From: Candidatus Omnitrophota bacterium
GTDB lineage: Bacteria; Hinthialibacterota; Hinthialibacteria; Hinthialibacterales; Hinthialibacteraceae
Direction of reading: 5' to 3'
Length of the DNA stretch: 64,000 nt
Assembly (NCBI GenBank): GCA_040755155.1
Contig: JBFMBP010000054.1
Location: forward strand, 62,001 to 126,000
A program made the position numbers and the translations under genes. Position 1 is the stretch's first letter. The number at the start of each line of letters is the position of its first letter. A model generated the notes under the pieces. The model did no database searches. It was not told where the DNA came from and saw only the letters and a program-made list of their open reading frames with translations. Positions 1-8,561 of this stretch are shown one piece after another.

Positions 1-2
1 GA

Positions 3-953
3 TTGTATCGGGGAAACGCGCATGACAGTCAAACCTTCGCGGGCGTTGTGGAGGAACTCCTCGCGCAGCTGCGGGCGGGGTTTCGTCAGATCGAGAAGTT
101 AGTGCTGGTGTTGGACAAGGGCAACAATTCGCCGGAAAATTTCGCCGCTTTGCAGGGAAAACTGCATTGGGTGGGCAGTCTGGTTCCTTCCCATTTTCCC
201 GATCTTCTGCAACTCCCGTTGGGAAATTATACGGGAGAGGCCGAAGCGGTTCGCTATTACCGTTGCCGACGCGCCGTGTTCGGCGTCGATTGCGTGCTGG
301 TGCTGACCTACAATTCCCAACTGGCGAAAAAACAGGAACACTCTCTGCAGAACGGAATCGAGAAACTTAAACGGCGAATTATGGAAAAGTGGGAATCCTA
401 CAAACGCAAACCCCCGCGCGTTCCGGCCGGGATCGTTCGCTTGATGGAGGAGAGCCGCTATGGAAAATATCTCGCCGCGACCTATCGCAAAGGAAAACTC
501 GCGATTTCGGAAACAGAGGCGGCGGCGGGCCAGCGCCAACGGTTTGGTAAAAATTTGTTGTTCTGCAGCAATCCGGAGGCCGAGAGCGCGTGGATCATTA
601 CGCAATATCGCAGCAAGGATCGGATTGAACAGGATTTCAAACTGTTGAAAAATCCCGAATTGATTCGCTGGCGTCCGGCTCGTCATTGGACGGATACCAA
701 GATTCGCGCCTCTGGATTTTGTTGCGTCATGGCGCTGCTTTTGATCCAAGTCATGCTACAGAAGGTGGAGCGCGCGGGATTGCGCATGAGCGCCGCCGTC
801 TTGAAGGAAGAATTAACCGATCTGCGGGAAATCGTCATGGTGTATGAGGATCAGTCCGCCGAAATGAAAATATCCCGCCGCAGTTCCGTTCAACGCAAAC
901 TGTGGAACCTTTTCGATCTCGGCTCTATAGAACAACGGTTACCCTACACCTAA
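3..953 (+). CDS. IS1634/IS4-type DDE transposase, C-terminal part (cut by window start)
   Basis: The protein is open at the left window edge, so its true start and first catalytic aspartate lie outside. What remains matches the back two thirds of a DDE transposase. A candidate second aspartate is D38 of the visible part (LVLDKG). A Y-x5-I-E-x6-K signature follows at Y202, E209 and K216, which is the third catalytic block of IS1634-like and IS4-like elements. After it comes the usual helical tail ending in a stop at 951-953. These enzymes cut and paste their own element. No passenger gene is seen to the right. I could not recognise the terminal inverted repeat downstream, so the element's right border is undefined. 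Family assignment between IS1634 and other IS4-group families is tentative; transposase identity is firm. Confidence 0.85.
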   Translation: MYRGNAHDSQTFAGVVEELLAQLRAGFRQIEKLVLVLDKGNNSPENFAALQGKLHWVGSLVPSHFPDLLQLPLGNYTGEAEAVRYYRCRRAVFGVDCVLVLTYNSQLAKKQEHSLQNGIEKLKRRIMEKWESYKRKPPRVPAGIVRLMEESRYGKYLAATYRKGKLAISETEAAAGQRQRFGKNLLFCSNPEAESAWIITQYRSKDRIEQDFKLLKNPELIRWRPARHWTDTKIRASGFCCVMALLLIQVMLQKVERAGLRMSAAVLKEELTDLREIVMVYEDQSAEMKISRRSSVQRKLWNLFDLGSIEQRLPYT

Positions 954-1070
954 TCCCTCTCTATCTTCCTTCCTCTCAACGAGTTATATTCAGAATAAGA
1001 CGCTTCTTGGAAAACTCAGGTTCAAGTAGAAAGAAAAATTCTTGTTTTTTGCTTGCGCCGGGTATATTTT

Positions 1071-1103
1071 TTGTGAAATATGGCATAAATAATATTATAT
1101 AAT
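1071..1103 (+). promoter_or_regulatory. possible sigma-70 promoter upstream of the cytidylate kinase-like gene
   Basis: TTGTGA at 1071-1076 and TATTAT at 1093-1098 are separated by 16 bases, and an overlapping TATAAT sits at 1098-1103. The A+T-rich setting and the position about 75-100 bases before the start codon fit a promoter. This is judged by eye only. Confidence 0.3.
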
Positions 1104-1174
1104 GGTATCAGATAGATTCTTAACATGCAGCGCTGACGAAGCGAAACAACGCCGGACAGTTAAAGGAAAACAAG

Positions 1175-1999
1175 ATGTCGATCGTAACGATTTCCTATGG
1201 CTCCAGCGGCATCCGGGGCGGCTTGGCGGAAAATGCGGCGGAGAAGTTGGGTTATAACTTCGCGGGTCGGGAAACGTTGTCTCTCGCTTCGCAGAAATAC
1301 GATATCCCGGAGGAAAAACTATCTTACGCTCTCCATCACGGTCCTTCCTTCTTCGGCATGTCCACCGCTGTGCGCAAACGTTATATCGCCTGCATTTTCG
1401 CTTCGGCGGCGGAAATTCTGCTGCGGGACAATTTGGTTTACAATGGCCCGGCGGGGCATGTCATCGCCCAAGGCGTTTCCCACATTCTGAAAGTCAACCT
1501 CATCGTATCGCTCGAAGCCCGCATCTCTTTCCTCATGGATCGCGATAATATCTCAATGGAAAAAGCGGAAAAAATCGCCGCCAAGGAAGATGCGGATCAA
1601 AAAAAATGGTCCTCTCTCTTTTTCGGGATGGACGCTTCCGATCCTAACTTGTTCGATCGGATCATTGATGTCAGCCGGATCGGCGTGGATGAAACCGTCG
1701 AACAAATCGCAGAGGCCGCCCGCGAAAAAAAATATCAGCCGATGACCTATTCGATGCAGTGCATACGCAATAAAGAGTTGGCTTACCGGGCGACCGCCTG
1801 TTTGATCGATCTCGATCCCGAAATCCGAGCGCACAGCGAAGAGGGCGCTGTTTTTGTTCACGCCAAGACGATGGGGCGGGCGAAAGAGAAGAATCAAGCG
1901 CTTATCCGGGAACGCCTCGAAGCCTTTCCGGACGTAAAAAAAATCGAAATTCATATGGATGAAGATTTGATCGACCGCATGGGGGGAGTGTTGCGCTAG
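1175..1999 (+). CDS. cytidylate kinase-like family protein
   Basis: A 274-residue soluble protein whose N-terminus (MSIVTISYGSSGIRG) matches the glycine-rich phosphate-binding loop of the cytidylate kinase-like family (Pfam Cytidylate_kin2), which lacks the usual P-loop lysine. The middle part, with VYNGPAGHVI and a later R-x-SFLMDRDNIS segment, fits the nucleotide kinase fold. The last 90 residues form a separate region ending in a predicted alpha/beta segment (KIEIHMDEDLID) that could be a small regulatory or BON-like domain. The real substrate of this family is not settled, so nucleotide phosphorylation is only a family inference. The ATG is preceded by AAAGGAA at good spacing. It is followed in the same direction by a receiver protein and a histidine kinase, which may share its transcript. 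Confidence 0.7.
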   Translation: MSIVTISYGSSGIRGGLAENAAEKLGYNFAGRETLSLASQKYDIPEEKLSYALHHGPSFFGMSTAVRKRYIACIFASAAEILLRDNLVYNGPAGHVIAQGVSHILKVNLIVSLEARISFLMDRDNISMEKAEKIAAKEDADQKKWSSLFFGMDASDPNLFDRIIDVSRIGVDETVEQIAEAAREKKYQPMTYSMQCIRNKELAYRATACLIDLDPEIRAHSEEGAVFVHAKTMGRAKEKNQALIRERLEAFPDVKKIEIHMDEDLIDRMGGVLR

Positions 2000-2108
2000 A
2001 CATCGATTTCCATAATAGGATAAAAGAGCTGCGAAATCGCCGTTAACATTGTCGAATCGATCCAGGATCGATAACCCGCGCCATTCGACGCGGCGAAAGG
2101 AGGGTGGG

Positions 2109-2501
2109 ATGAGTAAGCCGATGACGATTCTCCTGCTGGACGACGAACCGATCGTTGGGAAACGGTTGCAGCCCGCCTTAGCCAAGGAAGGATACGAGGT
2201 TGAGGTTTTTCAAAACTCAATAGAGGCTTTGACGCGGATCGAAGAGAAGGAATTCGATATCGTCGTGACCGATATTTACATGGATGAAGTGGATGGCATT
2301 CAAATCCTGGAAAAAGTTCATGAAAAATATCCGAAGACAAAAGTGATCGTAATTACCGGCTACGCCATGATGGAGATGGCGAGGGAAGCGATGGAAAAGG
2401 GCGCCTTCGACTTCATCGCCAAGCCTTTCAAGCCGGACGATCTTCGCGACGCGATTCTTAAAGCGGTTAGTTCTCTTCGTTCCGAGTCGGCTCTCCAATA
2501 G
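2109..2501 (+). CDS. single-domain response regulator (receiver only)
   Basis: This 130-residue protein is one receiver domain with no output domain. The acidic pocket D11/D12, the phosphoacceptor D55, the switch threonine T83 and the conserved K105 followed by proline are all present. The ATG at 2109 is chosen over upstream in-frame starts because AAAGGAGGG sits directly before it at normal spacing and because the domain begins there. It lies 13 bases before the histidine kinase that follows, so the two form an obvious two-component pair. With no DNA-binding or enzymatic domain it probably works by phosphotransfer or by protein contact, as CheY-like and Spo0F-like proteins do. The final target is not visible here. 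Confidence 0.9.
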   Translation: MSKPMTILLLDDEPIVGKRLQPALAKEGYEVEVFQNSIEALTRIEEKEFDIVVTDIYMDEVDGIQILEKVHEKYPKTKVIVITGYAMMEMAREAMEKGAFDFIAKPFKPDDLRDAILKAVSSLRSESALQ

Positions 2502-2514
2502 GCCGCTAATCATC

Positions 2515-4068
2515 ATGACGGAATGGATTGCGGATCGCTTCCAAACGCTTGGGGAAGGGAACGCCGATGGGCCGGATTCGACCAACGGTCCCAACATGAA
2601 GGCTTTCGAATCTACCCGCAAAGCCCTCCTATCCCGTCCTAAATTCAGTATCCGCTTGCAAATCTACATCAGTTTCGTCTTTTCTTTTACCGTCATTCTC
2701 GGATTCGCCATCGCCCAATTGGCGGCGATGCAGATGATGAAGAAAAAGGTCGTCATCCTGGACGCTGCCAATAACGCTCTATATGAAATCCAACATGCCC
2801 TGAGCTTTCAAAACGATTTTTTTTTATATGGCGCCGGTTTGGACGAGGCGTTGGCGAGTCTTCGCCGCGCTCGCAGCCTATTGCAGAATGCGGTGGATTC
2901 GTCGCGGGATATTGGCGATATTCTGGGCGATCTCCTGGCGCGCGAAAAAGGGTACGAATCGATGCTGAAAAATCGAGATTCTCTCGAAAAACAGCCTTAT
3001 TCGGCGGAGAAGGAGGCAGCGATCGAAAAGTTGGATGCGGAGATTCGAACCGAGGGCAAGGGGACGGCAATTTTTGGAAGGGAATTGATTCTACGGGAAA
3101 AAAAAGCGTTGCAACGAATGATTGGATTATCTCAAAACATTCACGCCTATTCTCTCTTCTCGCTGCTTCTCATCATTCTCTTCTTCACTTTTTTGCTGAC
3201 CCGCCGCATTCTGGCCCGCATCAACCGCTTCGTCAAATATACGCAACGCATCGCTCTGGGCAATTATACTCTCATCATCCCCGCTCGTTCCTACCGCGAC
3301 GAATTTTCCGACCTCGCCGTCGCCATCAACCGCATGATCATGGAATTGAAGCTGCGCCAGGACATCCTTGTGCAATCGCACAAGTTGAAAGCGATAGGCG
3401 CGCTCACCGCCGGCGTCGCTCATGAATTGAACAATCCCCTCAATAACATCATGCTCACCGCCCACATGTTCAAGGAAGATTATCCCAATCTTTCCGATGA
3501 GGAACGGCAGGAGATGATGGAAGACGTCATCCATGAAAGCGAACGCGCCAAGAAGATTGTTTCCAACCTGTTGGATTTCGCCCGCGAAAGCCATACGGTG
3601 ATGGCGCCTTTGGATATTGGCGGCGTCATCCGCGAAACCTTGGACCTGGCCGCCAATCAAATCAACTTGAAAGGCGCGCATATCGACCTTCGCATCGAAT
3701 CCCATCTTCCCGTTGTGAATGGGGATAAGCAGCAATTGATTCAAGTTTTTCTCAACGTCATTTTCAATGCGCTGGACGTAACGCCTAAAGGAGGAAGGAT
3801 CGTCGTCGATGTCGGTCCCACGAAAACCGCCAAATTTCTAACTGTGAAAGTAACCGATTTCGGCCCCGGCATTCCCGACCATGTCATCCCTTCCATCTTC
3901 GATCCCTTCTTTACGACGAAATCGAAACAAGGCGGTACGGGTTTGGGTTTGTCCGTCTCCCAGGGCATCGTCGCCAAGCACGGCGGGGAAATCAGCGCTT
4001 ACAGCGAACCCAATGCGGGAACGACGTTCACGGTGGCTTTACCCGCCGCTTCGCCGCATGGAGTTTGA
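2515..4068 (+). CDS. membrane sensor histidine kinase (HAMP, HisKA, HATPase)
   Basis: The 517-residue protein has a first membrane helix at about residues 50-70 and a second at about 211-231. They enclose a helical extracytoplasmic region of about 140 residues. A HAMP linker follows, then a HisKA domain with the phosphorylated H303 in the motif AHELNNPLNN, and a HATPase domain with DFGPGIP and GGTGLGLS boxes. The H-box with ELNNPL is typical of the NtrB/PAS-type HPK4 group. The sensing domain is all-helical, like four-helix-bundle sensors, but I do not recognise a ligand. An alternative ATG at 2596 would shorten the N-terminus by 27 residues; neither start has a strong ribosome-binding site. 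It is the clear partner of the receiver upstream. Confidence 0.9.
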   Translation: MTEWIADRFQTLGEGNADGPDSTNGPNMKAFESTRKALLSRPKFSIRLQIYISFVFSFTVILGFAIAQLAAMQMMKKKVVILDAANNALYEIQHALSFQNDFFLYGAGLDEALASLRRARSLLQNAVDSSRDIGDILGDLLAREKGYESMLKNRDSLEKQPYSAEKEAAIEKLDAEIRTEGKGTAIFGRELILREKKALQRMIGLSQNIHAYSLFSLLLIILFFTFLLTRRILARINRFVKYTQRIALGNYTLIIPARSYRDEFSDLAVAINRMIMELKLRQDILVQSHKLKAIGALTAGVAHELNNPLNNIMLTAHMFKEDYPNLSDEERQEMMEDVIHESERAKKIVSNLLDFARESHTVMAPLDIGGVIRETLDLAANQINLKGAHIDLRIESHLPVVNGDKQQLIQVFLNVIFNALDVTPKGGRIVVDVGPTKTAKFLTVKVTDFGPGIPDHVIPSIFDPFFTTKSKQGGTGLGLSVSQGIVAKHGGEISAYSEPNAGTTFTVALPAASPHGV

Positions 4069-4371
4069 TGGTGGTTGACGAGAAGGTTGTTTTTTTATGT
4101 TTTGGAATGCAGGCGGTTTTCCTTCTCGATGAAATTATGGTATTAGATTTTATAAGTATCGAATGCTATTCGAATGCATTTTTTTCTCCCCGCCTTTTTC
4201 CGCAAGAGGGGAATAGAATGGCTTGCCGATTTCATTGAAATGGGATTCGTTTTTCGGATTTGATTTCCGGAACAGAATGCGATTCGCCTGCTACGCGCGC
4301 TTAATGAATTGGGCTTTCTCTAGTTGTATGGCGCATGCTGGCGCTTGGAACTCGAATGGGGATTTTATCTT
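4069..4371. other. intergenic region, no gene seen
   Basis: About 300 bases between the histidine kinase and the SulP transporter. It is A+T-rich with short T runs near 4090 but no convincing hairpin terminator. No open frame with a ribosome-binding site was found apart from a TTG-led extension of the SulP frame. Confidence 0.5.
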
Positions 4372-6510
4372 ATGTGGAAGAGTTTTTTACCTTTTTTATC
4401 CTGGTTTGAAAATTACGATCCGTCCAAATTGCGGTCGGATTTCATCGCGGGGCTTAACGTGGCGCTGGTGTTGGTTCCGCAATCGATGGCGTACGCCCAG
4501 CTGGCGGGGCTGCCGGTCTATTACGGCCTTTACGCCTCGTTTTTGCCGCCTATGATGGCGGCCATGTTCGGTTCGAGCCATCAGCTGGCGACCGGTCCCG
4601 TCGCCGTCGTGTCGCTGATGACCTCGACCGCCTTGGCGCCCTTGGCCGTGCAAGGAAGCGCCGAGTATATTTCCTACGCTATTTTACTCTCTCTGATGGT
4701 GGGGCTGGTTCAGTTCGGATTGGGCGTTTTGCGCATGGGAATCGTCGTCAATTTCCTATCCCATCCCGTTGTAACCGGCTTCACCAATGCGGCGGCGCTG
4801 ATTATCGCCAGTTCCCAACTCTCCAAAATTTTCGGCGTTTACGTTGACAGCGGCGAATATCATTGCCAGACGATTTACCGCGTGGCGATCGCTGCTTGCT
4901 CCTATACCCACTTTTTAAGCATCATCATGGCCGCACTGGCCATCGCCATCATGTGGATGCTCAAACGGTTGTTTCCCCGAGTTCCCAACGTTCTGATCGC
5001 CGTCATTATTACTTCCCTCATTTCGTATATCATTGGCTTCGAACGCAACGCCGAAGTTCCTCTTTCCGCCATTTCATCCGAAGAAGCGAGGGAGACGGTC
5101 CGCCATTTCAATAAGGCGGTTTGCGAGATGGAAACGTTGTCCGAGAAACGAACCATCCTGAATCCGAAAATCCGAGAGTCGCGCCGGACGGATGGCGTTC
5201 GCTCCGTCAAAGCGGCGATGTTGCGCCACGAGGCGGATTTGTTGCAATTGAATATGTCGGAATGCGAAGAAAAATGCGCTCTTTATCGCGATCGGCTGCG
5301 GATTTTTCTTTTTGAGTCCGCCATCGGCGAAAACGGAGAGAAGAAATTCTTCTCCCTCGGCGAAGTCCCGCCTCCGTGGAAAAGCGATCGTTCTTGTTGG
5401 CGCATGAAAGTAGGCAACCGCCAATTGAAGGAAGAGTCGTTGACGTTGTTCGGAGGCGGCGAAGTCGTCGGCGCGATTCCGCCGGGGCTGCCCACGCTGC
5501 AATGGCCTCGAATCAACCTCGGCGTTATGGCGCAACTGCTTCCCATGGCGTTGATTATTTCCCTATTGGGATTCATGGAAGCCATTTCCATCGCTAAAGC
5601 CATGGCCGCCAAAACCGGCCAACGTCTGAATCCCAATCAGGAATTAATTGGGCAGGGCGTCGCAAACATCGTCGGCGCCGTGGGACAAAGCTATCCCGTT
5701 TCCGGTTCGTTTTCGCGTTCCGCCGTCAATATCCAGGCGGGAGCGACGACCGGCCTGTCCAGCGTATGCGCCAGCGTCATTGTCGTGATCGTTCTGTTAT
5801 TCCTAACGCCTTGGCTTTATTATCTTCCGCAAGCGGTTCTGGCGGCCATCATCATGTTGGCGGTGATCAACCTTATCGACGTCAGCGCCATCGTGCGCGC
5901 ATGGCGCACCCAAAAGCACGACGGCGCCATCGCCGTAATCACTTTCGTTTTCACGATCGCCTTCGCTCCTCATTTGGATAAGGGAATTTTCATCGGCGTG
6001 CTGCTTTCACTGGCCGTTTTCCTGTACCAGCATATGCGGCCGCGCTTAACCATCCTTTCCAAACATCCAGACGGAAGCTATCGGGATTCTCTCCGTTGGA
6101 ATTTGAAGCGATGCCAGCATATCTGCGCCATCCGCTTCAATGATGCCCTCTTCTTCGCCAACGCCACCTATTTAGAAGATAAAATCCTAGATTGGGTTTC
6201 CGCCCGTCCCCATTTGAAACACGTCCTTATCGTGGGCAACGCCATCAACGAATTGGATGCGTCGGGCGAAGAGATGCTCTCCTCCATCGTCGACAAAATG
6301 CACGACGGCGGATACGAAATCTCCTTCAGCGGCTTGAACGACGCCATCCTCGACGTTATGAAGCGCACTCATCTGTTCGAAAAAATCGGCGAGGATCATT
6401 TGTTCCGCAATGTTCAGGCTGCTCTCCAATCCATTCACGCCAAAGCGCATGTGGATTCGCAGGAAAAAGTATGTCCCCTGCTGGAAGTATGCTTGCAGGA
6501 AGAAAAATGA
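4372..6510 (+). CDS. SulP family anion transporter with STAS domain and a long internal insertion
   Basis: The N-terminal part has the SulP signature: the ALVLVPQSMAYAQLAG helix, then YGLYASFLPP and the ATGPVAVVSL segment. The last 120 residues form a STAS domain, with NELDASGEEML near residue 628. SulP proteins move sulfate, bicarbonate or dicarboxylates across the inner membrane; the substrate here cannot be read. Between about residues 230 and 365 there is an extra hydrophilic segment of roughly 135 residues. It is rich in charged helical heptads and ends just before the usual GAIPPGLP motif, and typical SulP transporters do not have it. The total of 712 residues is longer than the usual 550-600. 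The ATG at 4372 is preferred to a TTG at 4324. No partner gene is adjacent. Confidence 0.9.
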   Translation: MWKSFLPFLSWFENYDPSKLRSDFIAGLNVALVLVPQSMAYAQLAGLPVYYGLYASFLPPMMAAMFGSSHQLATGPVAVVSLMTSTALAPLAVQGSAEYISYAILLSLMVGLVQFGLGVLRMGIVVNFLSHPVVTGFTNAAALIIASSQLSKIFGVYVDSGEYHCQTIYRVAIAACSYTHFLSIIMAALAIAIMWMLKRLFPRVPNVLIAVIITSLISYIIGFERNAEVPLSAISSEEARETVRHFNKAVCEMETLSEKRTILNPKIRESRRTDGVRSVKAAMLRHEADLLQLNMSECEEKCALYRDRLRIFLFESAIGENGEKKFFSLGEVPPPWKSDRSCWRMKVGNRQLKEESLTLFGGGEVVGAIPPGLPTLQWPRINLGVMAQLLPMALIISLLGFMEAISIAKAMAAKTGQRLNPNQELIGQGVANIVGAVGQSYPVSGSFSRSAVNIQAGATTGLSSVCASVIVVIVLLFLTPWLYYLPQAVLAAIIMLAVINLIDVSAIVRAWRTQKHDGAIAVITFVFTIAFAPHLDKGIFIGVLLSLAVFLYQHMRPRLTILSKHPDGSYRDSLRWNLKRCQHICAIRFNDALFFANATYLEDKILDWVSARPHLKHVLIVGNAINELDASGEEMLSSIVDKMHDGGYEISFSGLNDAILDVMKRTHLFEKIGEDHLFRNVQAALQSIHAKAHVDSQEKVCPLLEVCLQEEK

Positions 6511-6657
6511 ATGATAAGCGCGATTCAAAGACGCAACTATAAAGGAGACGTCTCTTTAACTCATGATGGAAAGGGACATTATACGCAGTTAACTTGATTG
6601 GTTGTGGTTTTGCTTTTAGCCAATCATGAATAATCTTGTCCATTTTTATAGGTTTTT

Positions 6658-6687
6658 TTGTTATTTGGTTTGGGTTTGAGGTAAAAT
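6658..6687 (+). promoter_or_regulatory. possible sigma-70 promoter of the CheV-like gene
   Basis: TTGTTA at 6658-6663 and TAAAAT at 6682-6687 are 18 bases apart, 40 bases before the start codon. A very similar GAGGTAAAATAAAA block occurs upstream of tatA near 56622. Eye-based call. Confidence 0.35.
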
Positions 6688-6726
6688 AAAAGAGTATGGC
6701 TTATTCTTCTTCAAAAGGGGATCGCG

Positions 6727-7620
6727 ATGGACGTAAAAGAACAGATACTCATGGAAGCGGGTACGAACGAACTGGAGATTCTTGTTTTTAATGTTGGGGA
6801 GGAGAAATTCGGCATTAATGTGGCTAAAATCCGAGAAGTCATCCGCCTGCCCAAAATCACCTATCCTCCAAATACGCATCCCCTGATCGAAGGCGTAATG
6901 AATCTGCGCAACTTCATCATCCCTGTTATCAATTTGCGCCGCGCATTGGGTTATCCTTCGCGAAAGACGCAAGAGAGCGATCGGGTTATCGTTTCCGAAT
7001 TTCACAAGCAATGGTTCGGCTTTATCGTCGATTCCGTGCAAACCATCTGCCGCATATCCTGGAAAGACATTGATCCGCCTCCCGTGGCGCATCAACACGC
7101 CAATAACCTAACCGGAATCGCCCACGTAGAAGAAGAGTTAGTGCTTATGCTAGATGTGGAAACGATTACGCAAGTTCTCATTCCCATGAAAAGCCAGGCC
7201 GAAGAGACTCATTCCTCCGGCGATTTGATAAAAAAGCGCGGAATGAAGCGCATTCTCACGGCGGACGATTCCGGCATGATCCGTACGGTGGTCAATGAAA
7301 AATTGCAAGAGGCGGGTTATACGAATGTGACGATTACGATCAACGGCGAGGAAGCGTGGGATGCGCTTCAACGCGATCGGGGATTCGACGTGGTCATCAC
7401 CGATATCGAGATGCCCCGCATCGACGGCTTGCATCTCACCAAATTGATTAAAGCGGAAGCGGATTTCAAGAAAATCCCCGTCATCATTTTCTCTTCCATC
7501 ATCAGCGAAGATAACCGCAATAAGGGAGAAGCTGTCGGCGCCGATTGCCAGATTACCAAACCCGACTTGCCCCTATTGGTGGGAACCGTAGATCGATTGC
7601 TCGGTCTCGCTTCCGCATAA
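6727..7620 (+). CDS. cheV: CheV-like chemotaxis coupling protein (CheW plus receiver)
   Basis: Residues 15-155 form a CheW domain, with GEEKFGINVAKIREVIR at its start and a conserved GVMNLRNFIIPVINLR strand. Residues 170-297 form a receiver domain with the phosphoacceptor D226 in VVITDIEMPRIDG and the lysine in CQITKPDLP. This two-domain order defines CheV, which couples chemoreceptors to the kinase CheA and is tuned by phosphorylation. No receptor, cheA or flagellar gene is nearby, so it acts as a scattered chemosensory component. The start has AAAAGGGGAT just upstream. It ends convergently with rubrerythrin, and a long hairpin lies between the two genes. Confidence 0.9.
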   Translation: MDVKEQILMEAGTNELEILVFNVGEEKFGINVAKIREVIRLPKITYPPNTHPLIEGVMNLRNFIIPVINLRRALGYPSRKTQESDRVIVSEFHKQWFGFIVDSVQTICRISWKDIDPPPVAHQHANNLTGIAHVEEELVLMLDVETITQVLIPMKSQAEETHSSGDLIKKRGMKRILTADDSGMIRTVVNEKLQEAGYTNVTITINGEEAWDALQRDRGFDVVITDIEMPRIDGLHLTKLIKAEADFKKIPVIIFSSIISEDNRNKGEAVGADCQITKPDLPLLVGTVDRLLGLASA

Positions 7621-7634
7621 AGGATTGTTCTATG

Positions 7635-7678
7635 GCCAACCAGGGCGTTGGAGTTGCCGCCATTCAGCCCTGGTTGGC
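7635..7678. terminator. long perfect hairpin between convergent genes
   Basis: GCCAACCAGGGC at 7635-7646 and its exact reverse complement at 7667-7678 make a 12-bp stem with a 20-base loop. It sits between the ends of the CheV-like gene and rubrerythrin, so a two-way terminator is likely. No T tract follows on either side, so a role in RNA stability is also possible. Confidence 0.55.
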
Positions 7679-7698
7679 GAAAATTCCCGCTGCCCTGC

Positions 7699-8271
7699 TC
7701 ACCAATTTTCCGCCAGCAGTTCGAAATGGGCTTGCGGATGGGCGCAGGCGGGGCAGGCTTTTGGGGCTTCTTCTCCTTCATGAAGATAACCGCAGTTGCG
7801 GCAGCGCCAAACCGCTTTCTTTTCCTTCTTGAATACTGTCCCCGTTTCTACGTTAGCCAGCAGTCCGTTATATCGTTTTTCATGCTGCTTTTCCGCAATG
7901 GAAACGGCGTCGAAGACGTTGGCAATGGCGTCGAATCCTTCTTCCCGCGCGATTTGGGCAAAGCCGGGATACATCTCCGTCCATTCGTGATGTTCTCCCG
8001 CCGCCGCCGCTTTCAGGTTTTCCGCCGTAGAGCCGATGACGCCGGCTGGAAAGGCCGCTTGAATCTCCACTTCTCCGCCTTTCAGGAATTTAAAGAAGCG
8101 CTTCGCGTGTTCGCTCTCCTGTTTCGCCGTTTCTTCGAAAATATCGGCGATTTGTATTAAGCCTTCCTTGCGGGCGGCGCTGGCGGCGTAATCGTAGCGA
8201 TTGCGCGCCTGCGATTCTCCGGCAAACGCCGTAAGTAAATTCTTCTCGGTCCGGCTTCCTTTCAGTTCCAT
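7699..8271 (-). CDS. rbr: rubrerythrin
   Basis: The 190-residue protein has the two parts of classical rubrerythrin. Residues 1-145 are a ferritin-like di-iron bundle with the ligand-rich motifs AGESQARNRY, ETAKQESEH and SIAEKQHEKRY. The C-terminus is a rubredoxin-like FeS(Cys)4 domain with CRNCGY and CPAC. Rubrerythrins are cytoplasmic NAD(P)H-linked peroxidases that remove hydrogen peroxide, mostly in anaerobes and microaerophiles, which hints at the lifestyle. The start codon is preceded by AAAAGGAG. It stands alone; the gene upstream on the other strand is divergent and the CheV-like gene is convergent. Confidence 0.95.
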   Translation of the reverse strand: MELKGSRTEKNLLTAFAGESQARNRYDYAASAARKEGLIQIADIFEETAKQESEHAKRFFKFLKGGEVEIQAAFPAGVIGSTAENLKAAAAGEHHEWTEMYPGFAQIAREEGFDAIANVFDAVSIAEKQHEKRYNGLLANVETGTVFKKEKKAVWRCRNCGYLHEGEEAPKACPACAHPQAHFELLAENW

Positions 8272-8299
8272 GTCCCTTCTCCTTTTTATAGGTTAATAA

Positions 8300-8360
8300 C
8301 GCATGTTACGCGCAATAAATTAGGATGGAGTTATTTTACTTATCGTATTGAATCGCGAAA
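8300..8360. repeat. dispersed intergenic repeat, family D, copy 1
   Basis: A stretch with ACGCGCAATAA, then GATGGAGTT, a T-rich block and ATTGAATCGCGAAA is repeated with changes at about 12406-12475, in the same order and spacing. Just downstream, TGAAAAATT (8372-8380) pairs with AATTTTTCA (8386-8394). An A+T-rich CGGATTTCGCGGATT phrase follows at about 8401-8415. No gene lies in 8272-8561. Confidence 0.6.
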
Positions 8361-8561
8361 CCACATAAAGATGAAAAATTCCAAAAATTTTTCAAATCAC
8401 GGATTTCGCGGATTCATTTGGATTCCACGAAAAAAAAACTCATTTCAAGGCGCGATTCGTATTTGAAAGATTCAACTAATATCGCTGTCTATACTTGAAT
8501 CTAGCCTTGTTTTACAATCGTTCCATCCGGCAATCCATTCCATGACAGTGAGAGGTGAATT

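Noticed and set aside
1175-1230. Missing P-loop lysine in the cytidylate kinase-like protein
   Set aside because: The family as a whole uses a GSGG-type loop without that lysine, so this is normal.
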